In this document: piece after piece, positions 1 through 11,223 of the stretch | Numbering within the stretch: position 1 is the stretch's first letter | How the letters are laid out: each line of letters starts with the position of its first letter | Assembly (NCBI GenBank): GCA_003952965.2 | Contig: CM025856.1 | Coordinates: 3,213,238-3,277,237, forward strand | Direction: 5' to 3' | DNA from: Morella rubra | Lineage: Eukaryota > Streptophyta > Magnoliopsida > Fagales > Myricaceae | Length of the DNA stretch: 64,000 nt | Translations under genes and position numbers: made by a program | Notes under the pieces: model-generated | Database searches by the model: none | What the model saw: only the letters and a program-made list of their open reading frames with translations | What the model was told of the DNA's origin: nothing

Positions 1-346
1 CGTCTGCCTGTTCCTTCTTTTTTGCCAACTGGTCATTATTGCACTGGTTTCTCAATTGTCATATTGTACTTTTCCTCATGGTTCATCTCAAACCCATATG
101 TTCAAAGCTCTCTTAAGTCTTTCAAGACTCTACTAAGTATTAACGAAGGTAGCCGACTCCCTCAGGCTCAGGCCTCACCCCTCTTGCTTTTTCAAAGCAG
201 AAGTTTTTGTTGGTTAACTTTTTATTTTAAAAAAAATGGAAAATTCTCTGGTTCGATGAGTGTAATTTAGCCAACATTTAAAGCTATACTGTTCTTCTAT
301 CATTTTTCCTGCAGATATCTGACTATTTTTTCGTTTTTTTTCTTGT

Positions 347-2616
347 TTGCTTTGCAGAGTTGTTCAGGGGCTTGCATGTGTATCAATTGCAGGATGGGAA
401 GAGTTCTTGTTCTCGACCAGTGGGTCGTACATGGTAATGGAAGCTAACCCAGCTCTCATTTTCTGGTCAAGTTCCGGATTTCTGAAGTGCTTGTGGCGTT
501 GGACGCATTTCATGCCGATCGTCCAACTCATCTAACATGCATGCCTTCCCTACTGTCAATCTCTAGGTACGCTCCAATATCTGAATTCTTTATAAATTTA
601 AGCTAAATTCTACTGTCCGCATCGATTTCAGGTACCCTTTAGCCAGATTTATTCATTGAGCTTAAGGGGTTACTGTTTGGCTTTATGACATTTATCCCAG
701 TTTCTTCTCTGTACCGATGCCTGATGTATTGATGCAGTCTCTGTTTTGTTACTTGTCTGCATGTATAGATACTATAAACTTTTTACAGCAGATTTACTTA
801 CCACTGTGGTTGAATTTGCCTTCAACAATCTATTACTATTGTTACTGATTTTATTCTTTTAGATGGGCGTCAGGATGCTCTATGGAAATTGAATGAGTTG
901 TGTTTTTGGTGGCATACACTTTCAATGTGTATGCTTTTACAAACAAATTCAAAAACCAAGAATTTCCGTGGATTTCAATGAAATAACTTCATCCCCCCTT
1001 GCAATTCATATAATAGGAATAGAGATGTTAGGGATATCAATCAATCTTAACTCCAGCCATTTTCATGGATTATGATGTGTTCACTGTTGGCTGATGACAT
1101 AACTTTTGCTTGTGACTTGCTTTCTAAATTGTTCAGAAATCCGAAGCTGAAGTCAATACCAGCATTGTCCAGTGATCTTCGAAATATTGTCCGGTTGAGT
1201 TGGAGAATAGAAGAGAAAGAGTCAATAGCAATTTGCAATGGAGGAAACATGCCAACCGGACAACAATAATTATCATCAATCAAGGAAAAGTTTTCCTGTA
1301 TTTTCTCAGGATCTTAACTGTCTTCCTTCTCCAGTTACCATGGCTGAATTACCCGAAGATCAACAGGAGCACTCTTCACCAGGTTCAATGCCTGTGCTCT
1401 CAGTTTTGTGGAATGCACAAAAGAACAACCTTTTCACAGAATGTCCACCACCTTCGATGTTCTCCCCCCGCCCCGCCCCCTTCTCCTCCTCCTCCTCCTC
1501 CTCCTTTTCCTCTATATTCATGCAACAGGATGGGGGTGAGGTCAAGGTTTTTCTTGGCAATACTTGCGTCCAAAAAAAAAGGGCATTTTATTGACATCAT
1601 AAACGCAAATTAGAATGCCAAAACGGGGTTGAAAGTGGATCAGTAATACCATCCAATAGGAAAATAGTTAGTTTATCAGGTTACTTTGGTGTCATTGGAC
1701 TCTACTCAGTCTTTTTGTGAAAGCAAACCATAATGGTTGTTAATATTTCATTGGATGGAATGTTGCAGGTGCTTTAGACCCTAAGAAAAAGAGGGCAGCC
1801 AGTGAACACATAGCGGGAATTGCTTTATCGGATCTGGCCAAATATTTTGATCTGCCGATCGTGGAAGCTTCAAGAAATCTCAAAGTTGGACTTACAGTTC
1901 TTAAGAAGAAGTGCAGAGAATTTGGTATTCCTCGTTGGCCACACAGGAAAATCAAATCCCTTGACAGTCTCATTCAAGATCTTCAGGTCGTTTTCTCTTA
2001 CCTTCTTAATATGTGTTGTTTCTCAATTATCTTAACAAGGCTTGAACTGTATATTCCTTTTGACACTTCTGTTGCACCATCCAAAGGTAACTTGTTCTCC
2101 TATTGAAGTAGTCTTTTCTAATTAAAGCATTGGTAACAGATTTGCAGCATAGAGAAACTAGGAGGAATTGAATTTGATTTTATGGTAGTAACCCTAATAA
2201 TCAGCCCCCCACAAATTGATGTTTTGGGTACTTTTCGATAAGAGAGAACACAAGAATGGCTGAGGGTTATAAGGTAGACTGATTATTCAATGACTACATA
2301 TGTTCATAAGCACGCATGCGCCTGAGCATGCGAGCACATCCACAAACATTATCTATTACTATCCATTATACAGGCACAACTGTTTATAGAGAATCATTTA
2401 CAGGAAGAAGCAAAACGCCAACAGCAGGTGAATGAGGCAGCAGCCATGGCAGTAGCAAGAAGGCAAAGTATGTTGGAGAGTGAGAAAGAGACTATGGAGA
2501 GTAAACCCTTCATGGAGTTGCAGAGTGAGACCAAGAGATTCAGGCAAGATGTTTTTAAAAGAAGACATAGAGCTAGAGCTCTAAGAGACCCTGAACCTAT
2601 CAATCTCAAGCAATGA
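347..2616 (+). CDS. RWP-RK domain transcription factor, RKD5-like (5' partial, multi-exon)
   Basis: This is a DNA-binding factor of the plant RWP-RK (RKD) family, acting in the nucleus. Exons I can place are about 352-430, about 455-566, 1137-1535, 1769-1986 and 2374-2616. The donors after 566, 1535 and 1986 and the acceptors before 1137, 1769 and 2374 follow the GT/AG rule, and the phases join. Exon 1769-1986 encodes the RWP-RK domain, beginning ALDPKKKRAASEHI and containing the diagnostic RWPHRKIKSL followed by LDSLIQDLQ. The last exon is a charged, probably coiled-coil tail ending PINLKQ-stop. The upstream exons encode pieces (CMPSLLSIS, NPKLKSIPAL, QDLNCLP) that resemble the RKD5 subgroup; that assignment is from memory of the family. 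The start lies upstream of, or is not recognisable in, this window. The reading frame slips by one base near 1230-1240 within the third exon, so the gene is either damaged or carries an indel error. Confidence 0.72.
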
Positions 2617-3120
2617 GAGTGTTAAAAAAGCGCATAAGGGCAAGAGCTAATCAAGTTGTGGAAACAGTTAGCTTTCAATCTGTACGAATTTCCATCTTTT
2701 ATGGCCTTTCAATACCATAATGATACTATATTCAGGCTGCTAGTTCAAGTCTCTGATCCTTTTCCTGTCATTGTTACTAGTTTAATGTCAGCTGGGACTT
2801 ACGTAAGGTCGACCAGGAACCCTGGTCAACAGGTCAGGCGTACCCAGCAAAATGAGCCCGACCCAGTTGCATATGGACCCATATTTGAAAAATCTGCCAA
2901 ATTTACAAACAGAAATTCGATTTCGTACCTTTGCAGCTAATAGAATCCAAAAGTCACGACATAACAGATAAAGTCGATCAACATTCTAGGAACATAACCT
3001 AAAAAGAAGAAAGTTGTAGCAACACAATACGCCTAGAGATTGGAAGGAACATGCACATCTCATTGGCACGCAAAAATAAACCACAAGAGACCATTGAACT
3101 CGCTGGCCATACCGCCCAGA
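2617..3120. other. Intergenic: shared 3' flank of two convergent genes
   Basis: This 504-base stretch separates the stop of the RWP-RK gene (+) from the stop of the RRM gene (-). It presumably holds both 3' UTRs. The open frame at 2656-2940 has no recognisable similarity and overlaps this region, so it is not called as a gene. Confidence 0.5.
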
Positions 3121-4950
3121 TCACTGTCTTGATCTTGACTCGGCCCGTCTAGCTTCATCTGGTGTCGAAGGAAACAGCTCCACATACCTAGACCCAATTG
3201 TCATCTTGTCTTTGCACATTGCACTCTTAGCCTCCTCTGTAGATGCAAACTCTACATACGCCTCTCCAGTAGCTTTCCCATCTGGGCGACATGCAATGTG
3301 TATCCTTTCTTCTATCAGCTTGAAATCCCGGAAGAATTCAACAATTTCAGATTTTTTGACAGAGAAGGGGAGACCACGCATCTTCAATATTTCAGTGTAT
3401 TCCAGCTGGTCCTTCTCACTGAACCTCTTTGATCGAGCAGGAGGAGGGCTTCCGTGGTAGTCATTATCATAAATTCCTTCATAGTTCACCTCTCCAGCAA
3501 CAGCAGCGTAATAATCCTGCCTCTTGCATCTGAAAACTTCCACGTACCTCCGACCCATGTTCTGTCGATCTCTCTGTAAAGCAAACTCAACTTGCATGGG
3601 TCCCGCGAAGACAACAAAGGCTTCTCCTGAGAACCGTCCATTCTTGTTAACAAGCAAAACATCCACAATGTCCAGTCCAGCAAAGAATTTAAAAATGTCG
3701 ATGTCGGTGCAGTTGAAGGGAAGCCCCCTAAGCCGAATCACTGGAAAGGGTGGGGGCTGAAAGCCACCACCATAGCCATAAGGTTGAAAGCCACTGCTGC
3801 CGCTGCTCACTGCGAAGTAGGGATTGGATTCCATCATTCTTTGTCTCTTTGAGCCGACCTCGTACCCGTCCGAAACCCCCCCGCTTCCCAACATTGCCCT
3901 TAATCCCAAAAAAAAGAAATCCCCCACTCAACCTGTTAATAAAACCAAACCCAACCCACGATTCCCTGACACCTAACTCTTCATCACCACATTTTTCATC
4001 CTCAAATAAATAGGCTAGCCCTCTTTAAAACAACCAACAGATATAAACTAAAACATAACTTTGAATAAGCAAGGAACCATCAGGTCTCCACATATCAACT
4101 CTTAGCAGTAATAATCATCATCATCAAAGCATGGCATATGAAAATCCAACATGTTGTCTACAATTATACCTAACAAAGACTAAATTCCCCTTGAATTTTT
4201 TTGAACACCCAAATATGAAATAGGACAAGCAACATGGGAACTTAAAAAAGCAACATAGTGCATACACAAACCACCAGAGGAAAGCTCAGTTCTAAAGCAA
4301 GGCAATAAATCAGAATAACTCCAGACAAATGAGATGTTACCGGAAAAAAGATTAAGCTCAAACTCTTTCAAAGCCGAAGCATTAGGAGATAAGAACAGAT
4401 TCCTTGATACATTAAACTTCTAAAGCATACAAAAGATAAATCAAACGAATTGAGCTTATTAACATAGATTTATGATTACTGAAAAAAAGAAGTAATATTT
4501 TTTCCACTGGTTATGATAATTCACATAAACTATCAGAAAATCATAATATTTTACGCAACTTGTACTAATTCAAATAAATTTTCAGAAAATCAACCCGAAA
4601 CTAGTAATTCTTTGTCAAGTTAATGCCACGCGATATGAAATCACAACAAAATTTCCCTTCTTCAGTGTCCATTAAACAAATCGAACAAATACCAAAGATT
4701 CCTATTCCCTCGAATTTGGTTTCTAATTCATAAAAATTAAAGAAACATCAGAGCACCAAAAGCCCTAAATCTACCCAACATCGTATCAGAATCAAATTAA
4801 GCCCATAATCAGACAAGGGGTTTACGGTTATCCTAAAGCAAACAGCAAGCATAAGAAAATAAATAGCAAGAAATAAGCAGAGAATCTCACCAAAACAAAA
4901 AACCACAGAAGAGTTCAGATATTGTGAACTTACCCTCTCGGTCCGTACAT
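3121..4950 (-). CDS. Two-RRM RNA-binding protein, hnRNP-H/F (GRSF1)-like
   Basis: This looks like an intact gene for a plant hnRNP-H/F-type RNA-binding protein, likely acting in nuclear RNA processing. Coding exon 1 is only 17 nt (4934-4950, MYGPR plus two bases) with a GTAAGT donor. The 1,035-base intron (3899-4933) ends in AG. Exon 2 (3121-3898) continues in frame as GAMLGSGG, giving about 264 residues, close to the Arabidopsis homologue At5g66010. RRM1 begins VIRLRGLPFNCTD and includes GEAFVVF. RRM2 begins ILKMRGLPFSV and includes GEAYVEF. Between them is a Gly/Tyr/Pro-rich and basic linker. The C-terminus EARRAESRSRQ is typical of the family. The first ATG of the open exon-2 frame (3927) lies in the intron and is rejected as the start. 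An out-of-frame ATG at 5089 could act as an upstream ORF if the leader is long enough. Confidence 0.9.
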
Positions 4951-5118
4951 GGCTACGAGACTCTGTGGAATCTTCGGTAGCTTTTATGTTCTCCGAAGAA
5001 AGAAAAAAGAAGCTCGAATGTTTTGAAGAAACCAATACGGAAAGAGAACGTCGTCCTAGATGTAAGTGAAAAGAAACCCTAGCTCTCAATCAACACCAAT
5101 CTGCTCTTCCCTTCCTCT

Positions 5119-5131
5119 GATATATATATTT
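5119..5131 (-). promoter_or_regulatory. Probable TATA element of the RRM gene
   Basis: A TATATATAT run lies about 170 bases upstream of the 4950 start codon on the minus strand, at a plausible distance for a TATA box plus a leader. This is positional inference only; the repeat could be a simple sequence. Confidence 0.35.
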
Positions 5132-5135
5132 CGTT

Positions 5136-5996
5136 TCCGTTTGATTCTTAGGGGTTGAATTTCCTTTTAGGACTCGCAAGTCCTTCCCCAAAACGGAGGT
5201 TACGTGCAATTACCGTAACATCCTTGGGGTCAATTAGGTCAAATCAGTTGAGAAGCTCTTTTATTTTTTTTGTAAGCAGGGAAGTTAAGAAAGGTTAATC
5301 ACAATTTATGAAAAGGTTATTACATAATATTTAGTCGAAAACAGAAAGAGGGCCTTTTCGTTAATGACGAGACACACTAATATATTTTGTATAATCTATT
5401 TGACAGATTATATCCTCTTAAAACTTTACATAAAATCATAAGTACTTAATTAATTGAAGATTAAAAATAGCAATACTTTTCTTGGGCCCTATTTTCTTAT
5501 GGACGGTCGACGTTATGCTACACATTGGAAAATAGAAAATAATAGAGAATATTTTTATAGCCAAATATTACCTCGTATTTCAAGGTAATAACAAACATTT
5601 TACTTCAAACAATATTTTTCAAACCATCACCGTTAGTGGCAGGAACTGTCTCAAGCGGTGGCCAAATTTGGCATATCGTCCTTGTCGGTGGTGGTAGCGG
5701 TTGGGAGAATATCTGCCCTTGTTTAAACTGCTACCCAACCCTAGCTTTTTGAATGGTCAATATTTTAGTTTTACTTATCATTTTTAATCATCAGCGTAAT
5801 ATTGTTGAAAATTAAACTTTATGAACTCAATGACACGAAAATTAAAAGAAGAGAAGTGTAAAATGTCAGTACTCCCATAATTAAAGAGTGTAAAATATAT
5901 TTTTCCTTAAATATTGCTGTTTTATTTGAAATGAAAAGCTAGGGTAGCGACACGTCATTGAATGGATTATTGATATAGGGAGTTTAAAGTATTTAC
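5136..5996. other. Intergenic, no gene seen
   Basis: A+T-rich sequence with no convincing open frame. It contains the presumed promoter of the RRM gene and lies directly beyond the kinase exon relic. No transposon ends were identified. Confidence 0.4.
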
Positions 5997-6141
5997 TTGT
6001 AACTCTTGCAAACCTTGCATACTTTCTTGGTTCAATTGCTTGATAGCAGCAACCATGCCAGAGCCAACTTTAGAAGGTGTAAGTGTCTTCTCATCCATCC
6101 AACCCTTGAAAACTTTCCCAAAGCCTCCTTCACCCATGATG
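5997..6141 (-). pseudogene. RLCK-VII (PBL-type) kinase exon relic, N-lobe
   Basis: A single exon encodes the glycine-rich loop of a receptor-like cytoplasmic kinase of subfamily VII: MGEGGFGKVFKGWMDE, then a VAAIKQLN segment carrying the ATP-anchoring lysine, then the start of the alpha-C region. It is bounded by an AG acceptor just before CATCATGGG and by a GT donor after the TTACAA codons, which are the usual exon-2 borders of PBL/APK1-like genes. No other kinase exon follows on the minus strand, so this is an orphan exon. PBL kinases such as PBL2 are decoy or target partners of the ZAR1-ZRK complex, and this relic lies 370 bases from the ZAR1-like gene. Confidence 0.75.
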
Positions 6142-6167
6142 CTGGGGGCGAAATGAAGAATTATCAT

Positions 6168-6511
6168 GAATAGGCTGTTGGCCTGTTGCCCATAAGCTGC
6201 AGCAGAAGAATTGCTTTAAATGGCCTTATTATAAAGTGCCTTTTTGGGTTTTCCTCATCTTTTAAATGGCCATATAAGGAGCGGTCCAGATATTTTTTCT
6301 TAGATCTAAAGGATAGGACCGTGCCAGATCGTTTAATGAAACACAGCCGGTTCTTGCTCAGCTGGCCTGGCATGGCATGGCTCAGCCGGCTCTTTTTTGA
6401 AACGCGTGAGCCCGGGACTCCCCCCTTTGTAACCGAGTCTTCTCCCTTATTCTTTCTTTCCCGCAAAAAAGAATTTGTTGTAAAGTTCAAGGCATTCTTG
6501 CAAGGCAAGAT
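6168..6511 (+). other. Presumed promoter and leader of the ZAR1-like gene
   Basis: No coding homology was seen. The stretch lies between the RLCK-VII exon relic and the ATG of the NLR. The open frames on both strands here are not similar to any family I recognise. Confidence 0.35.
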
Positions 6512-9011
6512 ATGGCCGACGCCGTGATAACAACTTTGTTGAAGAAATTGCTGAAATCTCTTGCAGAAGAGGGACAAAGCATTTTGCACGAGTGTGGTGA
6601 ATTCAAAGAGCAGTTTGAAAGATTTCAGAGTGAACTCCTGTTAATGCAAAGCTTCCTAAAAGATGTTGCCAGGTTCAAGAGTAAGAAAGAGACTATTCGC
6701 ACTGTCATAGGCAATCTGAGAGAACTGGTTTTTGATGCAGAAGACGTTCTGGCGGATTGCCAACTTCATTCCGGGGACACGGACTCCTTTTCCACGGGTT
6801 GGCGAATTTGCTTCCATCCTAAAAGGATCCCATGGCAGTATCAGGCTGTACAGCGCCTGAAAGAAATCAACGCGAAAATCAAGAAAATTAAAGAGCAGAT
6901 TGCAACGTATCTGGATGTCCCACTTCCGAACCAACCCGAGTCTGTATACGGATGCAGTGACCAACGAGCACTCCCCTGTACGATCATAACCAGGTGGTAG
7001 GCCTGGAAGGTAATACTAGCAATGTAAAAGATTGGCTGTTTAAAGCAGATGATGGAATACTGGCGATTGGAGTTGTTGGTATGGGTGGTCTGGGAAAGAC
7101 CACCATTGCTCAGAAAATTTTCAATGACAGAGAGGTGGAGGGACGGTTTGAACGAAGAATGTGGGTTTCTGTTTCTCGAACTTTTCAAGAAGAACAAATT
7201 ATGAGAACCATGTTAAGGAAATTGAGATCAGATGCAAGTGTGGGAGATGATCGAGCCGAATTGTTGCGGAAAATAAACCAATATCTCATGGGGAAGGGTA
7301 TTTGCTTGTCTTGGATGATGTGTGGGGCGAGAGAGACTTAGATTGGTGGCACATGATTTCCAATGGATTACCCAAAGGAAATGGAAGCAGTGTCATTATT
7401 ACTTCAAGAAATGAGATAGTGGTACGGAGGATGGGAGTGAGGGAAGAAAGAATCCATAAGCCTAAATTCCTCAGTGGGGAAGATAGTTGGTTACTGTTTC
7501 GGAAGATTGCATTTGCAGAAAGTGGCGGTGAGTGCCCTGAGTTAGAGGATGCTGCAAAGGAGATTGTAGAGAAGTGCAAGGGTCTTCCATTAGCAATTAA
7601 GGTAGTTGGGGGAATGATGCTATATAAATCACCCCGATACCATGAATGGAAGCGAATTTTAGACCACTTCCGTGATGAGTTAAAAGAAAATGACAGTTCT
7701 GAGAGGGGCTTGATGGCTTCACTTGAATTGAGCTATGATGAGCTCCCCTCTTACCTGAAGCCATGCTTCCTTTGTTTCTCAACTTTCCCAGAGGGCTGTG
7801 TCATAAGCAAAACGCAGCTGGTATATTGGTGGATTGGAGAGGGTTTCGTTCCGTTGAGAAATGGTAGACCAACGACTGAAGCTGGGGAAGATTGTTTCTC
7901 AGAGTTGACAAATCGATGTTTGATAGAGGTTGTTGATAAGAAATACAATGGGACGATTTATACTTGTACAATCCATGATATGGTTCGTGATTTGGTGCTA
8001 AAAATTGCAGAAGATGATGCATTCTATAGCAAAGATGGTAAAAGTTGCCGTCATCTGGGGATCAAAAGCGATTTAGATCCCAAACACCTTATGGCGAATC
8101 AAAAGTTGCGGGCGTTGTTGTCAACTGTCAAGACAACTGAAGTGAACAAGATTGCATCAAGCACTGCCAAAGCACTTTGCAAGCCCCAATACTTGAGGGT
8201 GATGGATGTTTCCAGGTCAATTTTTGAAACATCTCTCTCAGATACTTTAAAACGGATTTGCGTCCTTCAGCACTTAGCTTACCTTAGCTTGAGCAACACT
8301 TCATCCATTGGTTGAATTGCCATCTTCGCTTGAGAAGCTTATCAAACTTCAGATTTTGGATGTAAGCTATTGTCAAAATCTGAGAACTCTTCCATCTTGC
8401 ATTGTGAATTTCAAGAAGCTCGAGGTCTTAGATGTGAGCAATTGCGGTTCACTTGAATGCTTGCCGAAAGGCCTGGGAAGGCTTTCAAACCTTGAAGTAT
8501 TATTGGGGTTTAAACCTGCTAGATCAAGCCAGTTGGAAGGTTGCCGCATTGGTGAATTAAAAAATTTGACTAAACTGAGGATGCTGGCACTACAAATAAC
8601 TCGTGCCGATCAGATTGAAGATGATGAGATCAATGCTTTGGTAAATCTCCAAGAACTGCAATATTTTTCAATGAGTTGTTTTGATTGTGATGGTAGTGAC
8701 CTCATTGCCAAGGTCGATGAACTCTTTCCTCCAAGGCAACTCCAGGAGCTGTGTCTCGAATTTTATCCTGGGAAGATGAGTCCAATGTGGCTCAACCCAA
8801 TATCACTTACTCTATTAAGGTTTCTTTCAATCTCCTCTGGTAATATTGCAGAGTTCCATCAGAGCTTTTTGGGGCCTGACAATGCTGTCTGGAAGATCGA
8901 GGCTTTGATGTTGGATTCCAATCTGCAGATAAATTTGACGGTCTGACTATTCTTTGTCGAGGCAGCTTCTGTGAGGACGCTGGGTTTGCTAAGTCGATGG
9001 AACCGCCTTGA
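6512..9011 (+). pseudogene. ZAR1: ZAR1-like coiled-coil NLR immune receptor, frameshifted
   Basis: This is a CC-NB-ARC-LRR receptor that I recognise as a ZAR1 (RPP13-like protein 4) homologue. ZAR1 senses pathogen effectors through ZRK pseudokinases and forms a pentameric resistosome channel at the plasma membrane. It starts with a MADA-type helix (MADAVITTLL). The CC domain includes LVFDAEDVLADCQ. Then come the P-loop GMGGLGKTT (7078-7110), kinase-2 LLVLDDVW (7302), GLPLAIK (7582), IHDMVRDLV in the MHD position (7971) and about 12 LRRs including LLGFKPARS. Single-exon layout and roughly 830 codons match ZAR1 (852). The frame shifts near 6960-6980 (net loss of one base), near 7295 (one base lost, MGK-YLL) and by an extra T at 8301. 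The last LRR part is shortened and ends at 9009-9011 after another shift near 8925. Position 11 is Lys where AtZAR1 has Glu11. This is either a pseudogene or an intact gene with indel errors. Confidence 0.85.
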
Positions 9012-10065
9012 TAAATGCCGTGTCATTATTAAAACTGTCGCCTTGATAGTTCAGATCAATTCGTTGTTGAAGCTGAAGAAGGATGAGTAGTCTGATTGAC
9101 ACACTAAGTATATAGATCAATGCAATGGATTTCAATGACGAGATTACCCTAAACACCGCGTTTTGGTTAGAGCGGTGTATTTTATAACTTCAATTCTTCA
9201 CTTTCAAAAGTTTGTTGCCCTAGTAATATCATTGGTACTATTTTGCTTACACGTGTATGTAATTGCCGCTAAAGCGTTACTAAATCCTGGTACATTTTCA
9301 CTTTACTTGTTTTTTCCACCGGCAAATTATGATACGTCAAAGCCTCTAATAAAATCCAGCCCAAACCAGTCAAATCTAATACCTCAAATCGTTGTAATTT
9401 AGATGAACAAATTTCGGGTAGAATAAGCATTGGGTAGGTGCATAGGCAAAAGGTCCAAGGTTTGAATTGAAAGTTTGGCTAATCTAGCTATATCGGGTGT
9501 CTGTGATTGGGCATTAGCCCTCGTCCTTGCGATTAGAGTTGGTGAGCCTACTCAATTTGAAAAAGAAACAAACAAGAGAAAAAAAAAATATATATATATA
9601 TATATAATCCGCTTGGTTTGTGGTAACAGAATTCCTAAGAAGCGGCTTGTAGCACCGTAGTTTTCTTATATTATTATTATTATTATTAAAAAAATATTCT
9701 TTTTATTAAATTTCGAATTTTAATTTATTTGAATAAGTTAGATAAAACTGTTTTATTAATCAAAGAGAACCATATGTAAAATGATCAAAATGTTCTTTTG
9801 AGATAATTTTAAAATATAAATAAATATTTGAGAAATAAATTAAAAATATATAGATTATTGAGATAGAGTTTCAATAGTTTTATTTTAAAAATATTATTTT
9901 TTTTAAATAAATTTTTTAAATATTTTTAGTAATTTTGTCTTGAAGGACATTTTGGTCATTTTAGATGTGTTTCTGACTTAACGGCTAATTTGGACAGGGG
10001 CGTACATTGATGATTTTCAAAAGTTCAAGGACGTAAATCACAGTTTTCATAGTTAGGGAGCGAAC
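9012..10065. other. Intergenic, A+T-rich with simple repeats
   Basis: No gene was seen. It contains an (AT)n run at about 9589-9606 and a TTA/ATT run at about 9667-9687. The open frames here are short and lack recognisable motifs. Confidence 0.5.
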
Positions 10066-10068
10066 TAT

Positions 10069-10635
10069 GATCATTCCTAGTAGGTTCTCTATTCTAATAT
10101 TTTGATTAGAACAGAGAACCAATTTAACAAAAAAGCAAAAAAAAAATACTCTCAAACAGCTTATCTATTCTAACAATTTTTGACAAAAAAATTTAATATA
10201 TGAACATTGGTTCTCTATTTTTAGAGAACCACTATTCACTTCATCATCTTAAAATATTAATATTAATATATTTTTTTTTCTTTTCTTCTCTCATGCTCTC
10301 CCTCTCTTTTATTTACTTTTATTTTTCTTTTCTTCTCTCACACTCTCCTTCTCTCTTTTTTTTTTTTTTCCTTTTCTTCCTCTCAGTTGTCACGTTCTCC
10401 CTCTCTTTTATTTTATTTTCTTTTCTTCCTCCCAGACCCTTTAAAACAAATATTTAAAAATATAAATATTAGAGAAAGAATAAATAAATTTTTGAAAAAT
10501 AATATTTAAATAGAATAGTAAAAACAGATAGTTAAAATAGAGAAGTTTTTAGGAGTGTTTTTAAAAAGTTGATAGTTAAAATAGCTTTTTGATTAAAATA
10601 GGGAGCTAAATTTGAATAAGCTGCTAGGAATGCTC
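10069..10635. mobile_element. Tourist/PIF-Harbinger-like MITE, copy 1 (567 bp)
   Basis: The ends are inverted repeats: GATCATTCCTAGTAGG on the left and the complement of a GAGCATTCCTAGCAG end on the right. The flanks are TAT and TAA, close to the 3-bp TWA target site of PIF/Harbinger elements. Internal sequence is A+T- and CT-rich and matches, in inverted orientation, the element at 27506-28048. It has no transposase. Confidence 0.6.
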
Positions 10636-10699
10636 TAACATAATAATTTTGCAACTTGTAGAAATAACCTAACCGCAGGGCGTTACGCAGCCTCACTAA

Positions 10700-11215
10700 T
10701 AGGCCTGATCATTTCAACCACCGGTGCCGACAAAACCTGGCTGATCGCCTTAACCTTTCAATCCTCATCTACTCCCTGTAGGAGCCTACCCTCGTTGTCC
10801 CTCTCTTTACTCACTCACTCTCTTCCGTCTCCGTAGTCGTTGCCACCCACCCTAGAGTAGTTGAGCTGCTGTTTTGAAGATGGTGTTTCCAATCTTCATT
10901 GCTCTTAAATATGAGTTTTTTTTTGTGGATTTATTTTGTGATTTAGTGATTGTTTTGTGAATTTGGCATTTTTTATTGTGAATCTGTGATAGTTTTCATT
11001 TTGGGTAGAGGAGGAGAGAAAATTTGCAGTGAAATTGTTTGGTTTTGTGAAATTTTGTGGTGATTAATTATTGTGTAACCAGCACTAGCCTCGGCAAAGG
11101 CCGGTTATTTAGCCAATCGGCACCAGTGCCAGTGTCGGTGTCAAATATAGGCCACCAGGATTAATAGTGACGGTTTTAGCTAAACTGGCACAAAAATCAT
11201 CGTTAATCAGCCCTA
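10700..11215. mobile_element. Non-autonomous hAT-like element (516 bp)
   Basis: The ends are TAGGCCTGATCA and the complement of TAGGGCTGATTA. The 8-bp flanks CTCACTAA and CTTACTAA match at 7 of 8 positions, as expected for a hAT target duplication. The interior contains GGTGCCGAC/CCGGTGCCAGT-type motifs shared with the element at 13065-14054. No coding capacity was seen. Confidence 0.7.
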
Positions 11216-11223
11216 CTTACTAA

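Noticed and set aside
1360-1600. Glu- or Gly-rich minus-strand frames opposite the RWP-RK gene
   Set aside because: They are shadows of the CTC/TCC repeat in the exon and intron of the RKD5-like gene.
3728-3931. Alternative starts for the RRM gene at 3927 and 3931
   Set aside because: They are in the intron. A better start with a matching splice junction exists at 4950, and the joined protein fits the family.
10200-10457. Phe/Ser-rich 85-codon frame, with a similar one at 27694-27921 on the minus strand
   Set aside because: Both lie in the CT-rich interior of the two MITE copies and are low-complexity.
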